Shown here: positions 1 through 5,879 of the stretch, piece by piece
Layout of the letters: each line of letters starts with the position of its first letter
How positions within the stretch are numbered: position 1 is the stretch's first letter
Assembly (NCBI GenBank): GCA_964571375.1
Contig: CAZNBL010000071.1
Span: forward strand, 1 to 5,995
Direction of reading: 5' to 3'
DNA length: 5,995 bases
Source of the DNA: JAFTYR01 sp964571375
GTDB lineage: Bacteria > Pseudomonadota > Gammaproteobacteria > Burkholderiales > Burkholderiaceae_F
Made by a program: the position numbers and the translations under genes
The notes under the pieces: generated by a model
The model's database searches: none
What the model saw: only the letters and a program-made list of their open reading frames with translations
Told to the model about the DNA's origin: nothing

Positions 1-826
1 CTCCGAGATTTTGCTTGTCGTCAGGATGTGTTTTGAAGCCGGAAGCGAAGACCCATCCGGGGAGTAAGTTGAGCGAGTGTAGTGCTTCCATTCCGTCAAA
101 GGAGCGGGGCTCGACAACCGTGAGGTCGTTCATCAGAGATTTTGGAAGCGTTTCGGCAAAGTCAGTCGATAAAACGACGGCGGAGAAGAGACCTTCGGAG
201 AGCAGACCGCTTCGTAATGCTTCGATCGATTCAACTGTAGTTTTGTGGCCGGAAAAGACTTTGGTGTCGCCCGTGCGCACAAAGCCTTCGTAGTCGAGCA
301 GTAATTTGGTTTCCGGTGTGTCTTTTCTTAAGAGGCCGAAGGTTTTGCCCTTGAGATCATTGAACGTAACCGGTTCGCAGTCGGAGTCTGCTTTTACGTA
401 TACCGCTGCGGAATGAAGCCTGTCGCCTCCAGCGGTCAGCGTAGAGACCGCAGAAAAACCGAAATAGCGTTCGGCAACAGCATAGATTTTGGGACTGACG
501 ATCAAAAAGTCGAGTTCCCGGAGCGAAGAGGAATCACGGATCTGGTCCGGGTCGAAATACTTCACCAGAACAAAGGTGTTTTCATTTAAGCGGTTCAGGT
601 TTTCGACCGTATGCTCAACCAATGTATGCATGCCGGGCAGAAGCGGTTGCTGTACGCCGAGCAAGAGTACGGTTCTGGTCTTTTCAGAAGACTGAGGTGC
701 GGGAAGTCTTTCGGGAGATGCTGCGTAGACGGGCGACGGCAGGGATGCACGGACTGCGTGCATATCGGCGGGTGCAGACAGAAAGCTCAATAAAACTACA
801 GCTGCACAAATGAATAGGCGAAGCAT
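1..826 (-). CDS. Exported PhnD-like substrate-binding domain, probably the sensor part of a TtrS-type histidine kinase (3' end outside window)
   Basis: The minus strand is open without a stop from ATG at 826 to the left edge: 275 codons plus one base, so the C-terminus is missing. Residues 1 to about 24 form a Sec signal peptide (MLRLF, then a hydrophobic stretch ending near SAPADMHA); cleavage after VYA (residues 33-35) is an alternative. Residues 50-275 look like a PhnD-type periplasmic binding fold. Seen are a first strand VLLLGVQQPLLP, DFLIVSPKIYAVAERYFGF (106-124) matching the 'DF..tnP..Y...e...G' segment of TtrS-like sensors, FNDLKGKTFGLLRKDTPETK (155-174) matching the family's 'dLkGk' strand, and PGWVFASGF (256-264) near the end of the domain. 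In the TtrS family this domain detects a small molecule in the periplasm and is followed by a membrane helix and a histidine kinase. Whether a kinase follows here cannot be seen; a free-standing binding protein is the alternative. It is divergent from the flavoprotein reductase, which suggests that it controls that gene. No strong Shine-Dalgarno precedes the start. Confidence 0.72.
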   Translation of the reverse strand, partial: MLRLFICAAVVLLSFLSAPADMHAVRASLPSPVYAASPERLPAPQSSEKTRTVLLLGVQQPLLPGMHTLVEHTVENLNRLNENTFVLVKYFDPDQIRDSSSLRELDFLIVSPKIYAVAERYFGFSAVSTLTAGGDRLHSAAVYVKADSDCEPVTFNDLKGKTFGLLRKDTPETKLLLDYEGFVRTGDTKVFSGHKTTVESIEALRSGLLSEGLFSAVVLSTDFAETLPKSLMNDLTVVEPRSFDGMEALHSLNLLPGWVFASGFKTHPDDKQNLG

Positions 827-865
827 AACGTGCCGTCAAAGTGTGCGTTTCAATCGAATTTTTGG

Positions 866-894
866 AGTGTGCGACTGCAGTTTTTATCTGTCAA
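866..894 (-). promoter_or_regulatory. Candidate sigma70 promoter for the PhnD-like sensor gene
   Basis: Read on the minus strand, a perfect -35 hexamer TTGACA (889-894) is followed after 17 nt by CACACT (866-871), which matches only three of six -10 positions. It would start transcription near 860 and give a leader of about 30 nt. The -35 is convincing and the -10 is weak, so the site may need an activator or may be chance. Confidence 0.35.
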
Positions 895-911
895 TTTCAT
901 CTTTTACCTAG

Positions 912-922
912 GTCATCATGAC
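912..922. promoter_or_regulatory. Short palindrome GTCATCATGAC, possible operator
   Basis: This is a perfect inverted repeat of 5-nt arms around one central base. It sits 2 bp upstream of the flavoprotein gene's candidate -35 box, where an activator would bind. A related pair of near direct repeats, TGTCAATT (889-896) and TGACAATT (919-926), lies 30 bp apart, about three helical turns. A response regulator working with the divergent sensor is a natural candidate to bind here. This is inferred from position only. Confidence 0.3.
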
Positions 923-924
923 AA

Positions 925-953
925 TTGGAGATCGCTTGTAAAGTCGTTATAGT
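925..953 (+). promoter_or_regulatory. Candidate sigma70 promoter of the flavoprotein reductase gene
   Basis: TTGGAG (925-930) and TATAGT (948-953) are separated by exactly 17 nt. The -10 matches the consensus at five of six positions and the -35 at four. The predicted start near 960 leaves a leader of only about 15-20 nt before the ATG at 975 or 981, in agreement with the lack of a clear Shine-Dalgarno sequence there. Confidence 0.5.
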
Positions 954-974
954 TGCGCCGAAAAATCGTTTTTG

Positions 975-2465
975 ATGACTATGAATAATCCGATTTCCTT
1001 TATAAGACGACACTTTCTCGCCATGATCTCCGGCGGGGCGGCGACCGTTTTTTCCCCGTCCTTTGCCAAGGAGGCAAAGGGGGAACGCGCGTCTTGGGAT
1101 GAGGTATTCGATGTTGTCGTGGTCGGTTCGGGCGGCGCGGGACTCACCGCTGCGATCGAGGCTGCGGATGCTGGATCGGCATGTGTCGTACTCGAAAAAT
1201 GCGCGCTTATCGGCGGTAACACTCGGCTCGCCGACGCAATGAATGCCGTAGATCCCGAACAGCAGGCAAAGCAGGGTATCGAAGACAGTATCGAGAAACA
1301 TACCCGCCAGACGCTCTCCAACGGCGCTTATCGAGCTGAACCGAAGCGGGTTGAACGCGTGACTGCATCCGCCTTGGAAACACTTAATTGGCTCAAAGAG
1401 CAGGGCGTGGAGTTTGCCGATGAGGTCTATCAGGTTTACAGCAGTCTCTGGCCGAGAACCCACAATACCGTTCGTCCGGCTTACGAAGGTTATATCGCTC
1501 CTTTAGTCACTGCCTGCGAAAAAAGAGGTGTTGCTGTTCGTTGCGAACACCGGGTTGTCCGATTTATCCGAGAAGAGAACGGGCCGGTAGTCGGGGTAGA
1601 AGTCAAAACTGCCGGAGGAATCCGTCGGATCCGTGCAATCAAAGGCGTTGTGGTTGCCGCAGGCGGCTTCAGTGCCAATGCCGCGATGCGCTCTAAGTAC
1701 AACCCGAAGTTGGCTGCGCTTCACAGTACCAACCATTCGGGCGCAACCGGTGATCTGTTCGGGGCGCTTGAAGATATCGGTGCGGCGCTTATCGATATGG
1801 AGTTTTTCCAGTTGCTGCCGGGCAGTGCGAGAAACGGTCAGTTTGTGGGTGCTATTTCTCCGATTGAAAGCGTCATCATGGTCAATCGAAACGGCGAACG
1901 ATTTATTGCCGAAGATGCGCCAGGCGATGAATTTATCAACGCTGTGCTCGCGAGTCCCGGCAATATTTCCTACCTTATCAGAGATACCAAGGGCTATCGG
2001 GAAGGAATGAAGCCGACGTCGCGGGAAGCGTTCGACCGCGGTCTTGCTTCGGGTGATACGTTCTGCGCATCGTCTCTCAAAGAACTTGCACTCAAGATTC
2101 AGGTTCCGAGTGAAAACCTGATTCGAACGATCGATAAATACAACCGAACGGTTTTTGCGAGAAAGCGGGGCGAGGCAAATGCTACTTCCGATGAGTTCGG
2201 GCGCAGTCCTGAAACGTTGCAGACACCGATTCAAATTGCGCCGTTCTATGCCGCACGTATCGCACCGTCGGTCAATGTGTCTTTAGGCGGACTTTCGATT
2301 ACCGAGGACGCCGAGGTTTTAGACAGAAGAGGTCGTGTGCTTCCTCATCTTTATGCCGCGGGAGAAGTCACCGGAGGATTCCACGGCGCAAGCATGTTGG
2401 GAGGCAATTCGCTTACCGAAGTGTTTGTGATGGGACGAATCGCCGGCCGAAGCTCTTCGAAGTAA
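975..2465 (+). CDS. Tat-exported FAD-dependent reductase, fumarate/urocanate reductase family, with a non-canonical active site
   Basis: This is a 496-residue periplasmic flavoprotein of the FAD_binding_2 family (flavocytochrome c, urocanate and related reductases). Such enzymes reduce C=C bonds of organic acceptors in anaerobic respiration. Residues 9-16 (FIRRHFLA) plus the following hydrophobic stretch form a twin-arginine signal. The dinucleotide-binding motif GSGGAG is at 51-56, with an acidic residue in VVLEK (about 74) for ribose binding. A second FAD segment, AAGEVTGGFHGASMLGGNSL, is at 461-480. No CxxCH motif is present, so it carries no heme and needs a separate electron donor. By alignment from memory to Shewanella Fcc3, H365 is Leu281 here, R402 is Gly317, H503/H504 are Asn434/Val435 and R544 is Met474. 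Fumarate is therefore an unlikely substrate; the true one is unknown. TTG at 972 and ATG at 981 are alternative starts, and all keep the Tat signal. Lysine codons are mixed AAA/AAG. Confidence 0.88.
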   Translation: MTMNNPISFIRRHFLAMISGGAATVFSPSFAKEAKGERASWDEVFDVVVVGSGGAGLTAAIEAADAGSACVVLEKCALIGGNTRLADAMNAVDPEQQAKQGIEDSIEKHTRQTLSNGAYRAEPKRVERVTASALETLNWLKEQGVEFADEVYQVYSSLWPRTHNTVRPAYEGYIAPLVTACEKRGVAVRCEHRVVRFIREENGPVVGVEVKTAGGIRRIRAIKGVVVAAGGFSANAAMRSKYNPKLAALHSTNHSGATGDLFGALEDIGAALIDMEFFQLLPGSARNGQFVGAISPIESVIMVNRNGERFIAEDAPGDEFINAVLASPGNISYLIRDTKGYREGMKPTSREAFDRGLASGDTFCASSLKELALKIQVPSENLIRTIDKYNRTVFARKRGEANATSDEFGRSPETLQTPIQIAPFYAARIAPSVNVSLGGLSITEDAEVLDRRGRVLPHLYAAGEVTGGFHGASMLGGNSLTEVFVMGRIAGRSSSK

Positions 2466-2485
2466 TCAGAGAAGATTTTTTTTAT

Positions 2486-2523
2486 CGGCAGGGCGATATT
2501 TCGCACTGCCGGGATTGATTTTT
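2486..2523 (+). terminator. Probable intrinsic terminator after the flavoprotein gene
   Basis: CGGCAG (2486-2491) pairs with CTGCCG (2506-2511). After a G/A mismatch, GCGA (2493-2496) pairs with TCGC (2501-2504), closing a TATT loop. The T-rich tail (TTGATTTTTA) begins about 4 nt after the stem and is interrupted, so termination may be partial and allow read-through into the dba-dsbI genes. I see no convincing promoter between this hairpin and 2557. Confidence 0.5.
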
Positions 2524-2557
2524 ACCTTTAAGTTAAACAACCAAGTAAGAGGCAACT

Positions 2558-2725
2558 ATGGAATTTCTCCAGATCCTTTTGGCTCTGGCTGCATTGCTGA
2601 TCGTGATGCTCAAGCCTGCCAAGGAAAATCTCGCTTACCTCCTTATGTGGGGCGGTTGGATTTTCCTCACCCTTCTTTATGTCGGACATTGCTCCCACAG
2701 CCTGTTCAGTAGCATCAACCTGTAA
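2558..2725 (+). CDS. dba: Dba-like small inner-membrane protein, partner of DsbI
   Basis: This is a complete 55-residue ORF, ATG 2558 to TAA 2723-2725, with AAGAGG (2547-2552) 5 nt before the start. It has two hydrophobic segments, residues 3-18 (FLQILLALAALLIVML) and 25-43 (from LAYLLMWGGW), joined by a short basic turn KPAK (19-22). By the positive-inside rule the turn is cytoplasmic and both ends face the periplasm. A single cysteine, Cys45, in GHCSH lies at the end of the second helix on the predicted periplasmic side. In Campylobacter jejuni a small membrane protein gene, dba, directly precedes dsbI and is translationally coupled to it. Size, topology and position here match that arrangement, and the name rests mainly on this. 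The molecular role of Dba is not well defined. The 9-nt gap, with the next gene's ribosome binding site overlapping this stop codon, supports co-translation with dsbI. Confidence 0.72.
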   Translation: MEFLQILLALAALLIVMLKPAKENLAYLLMWGGWIFLTLLYVGHCSHSLFSSINL

Positions 2726-2729
2726 GGAG
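2724..2729 (+). promoter_or_regulatory. Strong ribosome binding site of dsbI overlapping the dba stop codon
   Basis: AAGGAG begins on the last two bases of the dba TAA and ends 5 nt before the ATG at 2735. It fixes that start over the internal Met6. Its overlap with the end of dba means ribosomes finishing dba can initiate dsbI, as expected for translational coupling. Confidence 0.75.
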
Positions 2730-2734
2730 CGAAC

Positions 2735-4252
2735 ATGAATAACAATCTTATGAAGTCTTGCAACAGCAGTTCTCTCTTTTACTTCCTGATGTGCTGCGCA
2801 GCTACCATGATCATCCTGCTGCCGGTCGGTATCGCCAACATGGTGTTCGGCTATATCCTGCTTGATTCCCCCTGCACACTTTGCTGGGGTCAGCGCATCA
2901 ACATGATCTACATCGGTGTAGCGGCATTCTTTATCGTCCGTTACGGCTTTAAGCCCCGCTACATTTCCACGATCCTCATCTTTGCTGCGATCGGTCTTTA
3001 CGAATCCTTCCGTCACGTTGCTGCTCACGCCGGCCGCGACCTCGATCAGGGTTTCGGTCTGGCTATTTTCGGTATCCATACTCCGTTCTGGGCCGAAATC
3101 GTTTTCTGGGCTGTTGTTCTGCTTCTCGGCGTTATGTTCTTCTTTGCTCCGAAGAACGGTTTTGACCGTCCTGAAGGTGACAAGCCTTGGTTTGAATTCA
3201 GCAACATGGTTAAGGTTTGCATCGGTGCTTCTGCCGTTGTGATTTTCTCCAACCTCATTCAGGCTGCTGTTTCCACCGGTCTTCCGCCGAACTACGGTCA
3301 GGGCGACCCCATCCGCTTCTCCTGGAAGCCTTCTGAAATCATTCACACTTCTTCCGGTCTGAAGGGTATGTGGGGTAAGGTCGATTTCTTAGGTCCCCGT
3401 AATGTGAAGAGCCCGGATTACGCTTTCGCTCACAACGACAAGAATCTTGGTATTACCTTCGAGCACGATGCCGACAAGGCTCCGCTGGCTGTCGATGCCA
3501 AGCTCTCCGCAGTTTCTTCCGTCAAGCTTCCGGTTGAAAAGCCGCTCAATACTTTGGCTCTTATCAACGGTGAATACGTTGTTTCTTCCAAGTTTGACGT
3601 CTTTTACCTCGACAGCGAATTCAAGACCGTCAACTCGATGGAAATCGATCCGCTGTACTCTGCAACGATCGATCCGATCGTAGGCGTCATGCCCTGGAAG
3701 CAGGATAAGTTTGTTCTGATGGGGTCCAATAAGACTCTGCTTCGCTTTGAAAAGTCTTACAGCGAAAATCCGAAGGACCAGCTGATCGGCCGTTACTCCG
3801 ACTTCATCCGCGGTGAAGAACAGTTCCTCGCAGGTGACAGAGGTCGTGTTGAAACAGTCCGTGCTAAGTTCCATCACGTCATGAGCCTTACTGCTGCCGG
3901 CGACAAGTACGCTTACATGGCTACTGTTCCGAACAACCGTAACAAGTCTCAATTCGTGATCGTCAAGCTCCTGCAGAAGGATATGAAGACCAGCGGTGAA
4001 TTCACTCCGAGCGCCAATCTGAAGGAAGGCCGCACTCTCGGCGAACTCTATGTCACCGGTATGGCTGCCGCCAACGGCAAGCTCTATGCAGTCAGCAAGA
4101 ACTTCAATGTTATCGTTGAAATTGATCCGGTCGCAGAAGCTGTTACCAAGACCTTTGCTCTGCCGGCAGAACTTACCGATGTTCGCGGTCTTATCGTGAC
4201 CGAAGACGGTTTCCAGGTTCTCAATGACAATGCACTGGTAACACTGAAGTAA
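2735..4252 (+). CDS. dsbI: DsbI: DsbB-type thiol oxidase fused to a periplasmic beta-propeller
   Basis: This is a 505-residue inner-membrane protein. Residues 1-180 are a DsbB-like membrane domain with five hydrophobic segments near 14-43, 55-72, 76-92, 119-138 and 158-178. The first periplasmic loop holds the redox motif Cys47-Thr-Leu-Cys50, followed by Arg54 at the spacing of the quinone-contacting Arg48 of E. coli DsbB. DsbB proteins reoxidise a DsbA-type partner and pass electrons to quinone. The second periplasmic loop (about 93-118) has no cysteine, so the pair equal to C104/C130 of DsbB is absent. The other cysteines (9, 20, 21, 162) lie at the N-terminus or in helices. The fifth helix puts residues 185-505 in the periplasm; this part has repeated strand units such as INGEYVVSSKFDVFYLD, AANGKLYAVSKNFNVIVEID and TEDGFQVLNDNALVTL, typical of a beta-propeller. 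The fusion and the preceding dba-like gene identify it as the Campylobacter/Helicobacter-type DsbI. All 32 lysines are AAG, suggesting high expression. Confidence 0.88.
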   Translation: MNNNLMKSCNSSSLFYFLMCCAATMIILLPVGIANMVFGYILLDSPCTLCWGQRINMIYIGVAAFFIVRYGFKPRYISTILIFAAIGLYESFRHVAAHAGRDLDQGFGLAIFGIHTPFWAEIVFWAVVLLLGVMFFFAPKNGFDRPEGDKPWFEFSNMVKVCIGASAVVIFSNLIQAAVSTGLPPNYGQGDPIRFSWKPSEIIHTSSGLKGMWGKVDFLGPRNVKSPDYAFAHNDKNLGITFEHDADKAPLAVDAKLSAVSSVKLPVEKPLNTLALINGEYVVSSKFDVFYLDSEFKTVNSMEIDPLYSATIDPIVGVMPWKQDKFVLMGSNKTLLRFEKSYSENPKDQLIGRYSDFIRGEEQFLAGDRGRVETVRAKFHHVMSLTAAGDKYAYMATVPNNRNKSQFVIVKLLQKDMKTSGEFTPSANLKEGRTLGELYVTGMAAANGKLYAVSKNFNVIVEIDPVAEAVTKTFALPAELTDVRGLIVTEDGFQVLNDNALVTLK

Positions 4253-4293
4253 GTTTCGGTATAGATCTGTAGTCCTGCGAGTCTGCAAGAGAC

Positions 4294-4338
4294 AAAAACG
4301 CCCCTCGGAGAAGGAAACTTTTTCGAGGGGCGTTTTTT
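4294..4338 (+). terminator. Very strong intrinsic terminator of the dba-dsbI operon
   Basis: Bases 4299-4313 pair with 4318-4332 without a break (15 pairs including two G-T wobbles), closed by a GAAA tetraloop (4314-4317). A run of five A (4294-4298) before the stem and six T (4333-4338) after it extend the pairing and supply the U-tract. The A-run means it could also stop transcription from the right. Confidence 0.95.
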
Positions 4339-4374
4339 GCTGCTGGCAGATCTTTAGTGTCGATATTTATTTTA

Positions 4375-4393
4375 TGCGACATAACGTGACGCA
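4375..4393. promoter_or_regulatory. 19-bp imperfect dyad upstream of the unknown gene, possible operator
   Basis: TGCGACATAACGTGACGCA lies 24 bp before the ATG at 4418. It shares 15 of 19 positions with the dyad at 5858-5876 upstream of the HNH gene, including TGCG at the left end and TGACGCA at the right. It may be a common operator or a boundary repeat. I see no convincing promoter hexamers around it. Confidence 0.35.
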
Positions 4394-4417
4394 AGGTTAG
4401 TTAACATCGGAAAGGTG

Positions 4418-4906
4418 ATGTCGGCGAGAAGGAATCTCGGATTTTTCGACAGTAATAGCTTTTTAACCGGGGTAGAACGAATGGCTAGTAATGATGGAAC
4501 TATGTACTTTGAAGGTGAAGAAAGAACTGAAAAAGTCACAGTTTTTTTGAAGAAGGGATATGAAGAAGCAAACCTCACAAAAAAAGTCACTCTTTTTACA
4601 GGGGATAACCTTCCGACTGTGTACACGCTAACAAATAATAAATCCGAATACGTAATGCGGAATGTTTTAGCTTTTGCTCCCGAGACAGCTAAACATCGTT
4701 TAAGTTTTCCGGTATTAGCGGAATCTGAAAATCCAGAGAATAGAGAGATTTATCGTCACTCCAATATGAGGAAATTTAGGTGTGCAATTAACGCAGACGG
4801 AAGTCCTTCTACTCAGAGAGAAAGTTATCGAATTCAATTTCATTCGACAGAAGAATTATCTCGAATTCTGGATGAATTGATTGCTCTTTACCGCAACGAT
4901 CTCTAA
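4418..4906 (+). CDS. Hypothetical protein of unknown family
   Basis: I do not recognise this 162-residue protein. It is soluble-looking and rich in charged residues, with no signal peptide, no membrane helix and a single cysteine (FRCAINADG, about 118-126). The middle has alternating strand-like segments (KVTVFLKK, KKVTLFTG, TVYTLTNN). The C-terminus is predicted helical (STEELSRILDELIALYRNDL). ATG 4418 is used, though AAAGG ends only 2 nt before it; GTG 4415 and ATG 4481 are alternatives, so the first 20 residues are uncertain. It is AT-richer than the genes to its left (about 40% GC in sampled lines), which suggests separate acquisition. It converges on the HNH endonuclease gene with only 77 nt between stops and may form a module with it. 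It lacks a recognisable methyltransferase motif, so it does not look like the modification partner. Confidence 0.65.
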   Translation: MSARRNLGFFDSNSFLTGVERMASNDGTMYFEGEERTEKVTVFLKKGYEEANLTKKVTLFTGDNLPTVYTLTNNKSEYVMRNVLAFAPETAKHRLSFPVLAESENPENREIYRHSNMRKFRCAINADGSPSTQRESYRIQFHSTEELSRILDELIALYRNDL

Positions 4907-4922
4907 GCGAAATAAAAGTATG

Positions 4923-4958
4923 CGGTCTAGTGTTTATACGAGCTAGACCGTTATTTTT
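4923..4958. terminator. Bidirectional terminator between convergent genes
   Basis: CGGTCTAG (4923-4930) pairs perfectly with CTAGACCG (4943-4950) around a 12-nt loop. On the plus strand it is followed by TTATTTTTA. On the minus strand it is followed by CATACTTTTATTT. It fits between the stop codons of the unknown gene and of the HNH gene and can serve both. Confidence 0.8.
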
Positions 4959-4983
4959 AAATAGAAAATTCTTGTTTGGTGGG

Positions 4984-5769
4984 CTATTGATTCTTCAGGA
5001 ATTGTTCGAAACGAACACTTAGAAAATCCTGATTAACCGGGACTTTTAGTTGGCTGAAATCAATAAGTCGCCCATCAAAGTTCTGAAGCGATTCAGAGTA
5101 GAAATTAGATGATGCTTTCAGAACTTCAGAGAAAACAACTTTGCCATCTGCTGTAATACCGAGAAGGTCTAAGTCGTAAGCCTTGTGGAGCAGAGGGTTT
5201 AATGCGATACCGTTAGCGACACTTAAACGAGAAGATTCTGATTCAGACCACGGGAGAATATGAGCTGCTTCAAGAAGGCTGGGTAATGAACAGTGAGAAA
5301 TCACGCAGGACTCATTGCAATTGGCGAGGACGGCAGTGCGGAAATAGCCCTGGTTCTTTCTCTGCTTAGTTAAGCGTAGAACATCTTCTCCGACTATCTG
5401 ACCTGATGGAGTGATGTTAAGTAGCTCAGGTGCTTCACGCATGGCCTCATTATTGCTGCAGATTTGAAGCGCTTTCTTTGACAAGGCAACAAGGTTAATA
5501 CCACCGCTTTTCGAGTCCCAGTATGTCTCAAAGACTTCTCTATCTAATTGACTATAGTTTCCAAATCCTTTAGGCCCATTTGTTCTCAATTTGTCGAGAG
5601 CAAGAAGGTTTGCAATTTTGAAAGAAACCGAGCCACTAGATCTGCCTAGCATCTGTGCTAAGCGCATGATGGCAGGATTCTTACCACTAATTTTGCTTGA
5701 TGGGGTGATCTCGTAGAGGGCTAGTGCCAATACGATTTCATCTTCAGTCCAAAACCTTCCGGTCGACAC
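4984..5769 (-). CDS. HNH endonuclease, restriction-associated HNH_2 type
   Basis: This is a 261-residue protein with a GTG start at 5769, chosen because AAGGA stands 8 nt upstream. The N-terminal part (residues 1-85; FWTEDEIVLALALYE, then NPAIMRLAQMLGRSSGSVSF) is a helical domain found in front of many restriction-type HNH nucleases and probably helps bind DNA. The catalytic domain spans about 138-215: QGYFRTAVLANC, Cys151-x3-Cys155, LLEAAHILPW with His170, NGIALNPLLHKAYD with Asn186, His195 and Asp199. This matches the PF13391-like pattern 'LeAAHI.pw...NGl.L...lH.afD', in which a histidine-metal centre cuts DNA. All key residues are present, so it should be active. No methyltransferase lies in the window, so it is either a solitary nuclease (for example one attacking modified DNA) or part of a system with a gene further away. 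It is AT-richer than the left-hand genes, consistent with an accessory gene. Confidence 0.9.
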   Translation of the reverse strand: MSTGRFWTEDEIVLALALYEITPSSKISGKNPAIMRLAQMLGRSSGSVSFKIANLLALDKLRTNGPKGFGNYSQLDREVFETYWDSKSGGINLVALSKKALQICSNNEAMREAPELLNITPSGQIVGEDVLRLTKQRKNQGYFRTAVLANCNESCVISHCSLPSLLEAAHILPWSESESSRLSVANGIALNPLLHKAYDLDLLGITADGKVVFSEVLKASSNFYSESLQNFDGRLIDFSQLKVPVNQDFLSVRFEQFLKNQ

Positions 5770-5777
5770 TGTAATAA

Positions 5778-5782
5778 TCCTT
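5778..5782 (-). promoter_or_regulatory. Ribosome binding site deciding the GTG start of the HNH gene
   Basis: On the minus strand AAGGA stands 8 nt before GTG 5769. No other start codon in frame near this point has a comparable site, so the GTG is preferred. Confidence 0.7.
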
Positions 5783-5803
5783 GAAGTGCGTTTTCTTAAT
5801 ACA

Positions 5804-5832
5804 ACTATCCCACCAAGAACAAGCTGTGTAAA
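5804..5832 (-). promoter_or_regulatory. Sigma70-type promoter of the HNH gene
   Basis: On the minus strand TTTACA (5827-5832; five of six consensus positions) and GATAGT (5804-5809; four of six) are separated by exactly 17 nt. The predicted start near 5797 gives a leader of about 28 nt that includes the ribosome binding site. Confidence 0.6.
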
Positions 5833-5857
5833 GCAAATGAGAAAATCGAAAAAGAGA

Positions 5858-5876
5858 TGCGTCTTAATATGACGCA
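5858..5876. promoter_or_regulatory. 19-bp dyad upstream of the HNH promoter, possible operator
   Basis: TGCGTC (5858-5863) and GACGCA (5871-5876) are perfect inverted arms around a 7-nt AT-only centre. The dyad ends 26 bp upstream of the HNH gene's -35 box. It resembles the dyad at 4375-4393 in arms and total length. No T-run follows, so it is not an obvious terminator. Confidence 0.4.
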
Positions 5877-5879
5877 GTG

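Noticed and set aside
15..813. Several short plus-strand ORFs (15-293, 489-695, 611-793, 622-813)
   Set aside because: They lie opposite the continuous minus-strand reading frame with signal peptide and PhnD-like motifs, and their translations show no recognisable protein character.
897..2234. Minus-strand ORFs of 188, 124, 70 and 243 codons
   Set aside because: They are antisense to the flavoprotein, whose FAD motifs and Tat signal prove the plus frame.
2528..4288. Minus-strand ORFs of 272 and 299 codons
   Set aside because: They are antisense to dba-dsbI. They are long because of the strong codon bias of dsbI; their sequences have no membrane or domain pattern.
824..4391. Repeat CATAACGTG(C/A)CG at 824-835 and 4380-4391
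   Set aside because: Matches of about this length are expected by chance in 6 kb; one copy overlaps a start codon and the other overlaps the dyad, so no common role is apparent.
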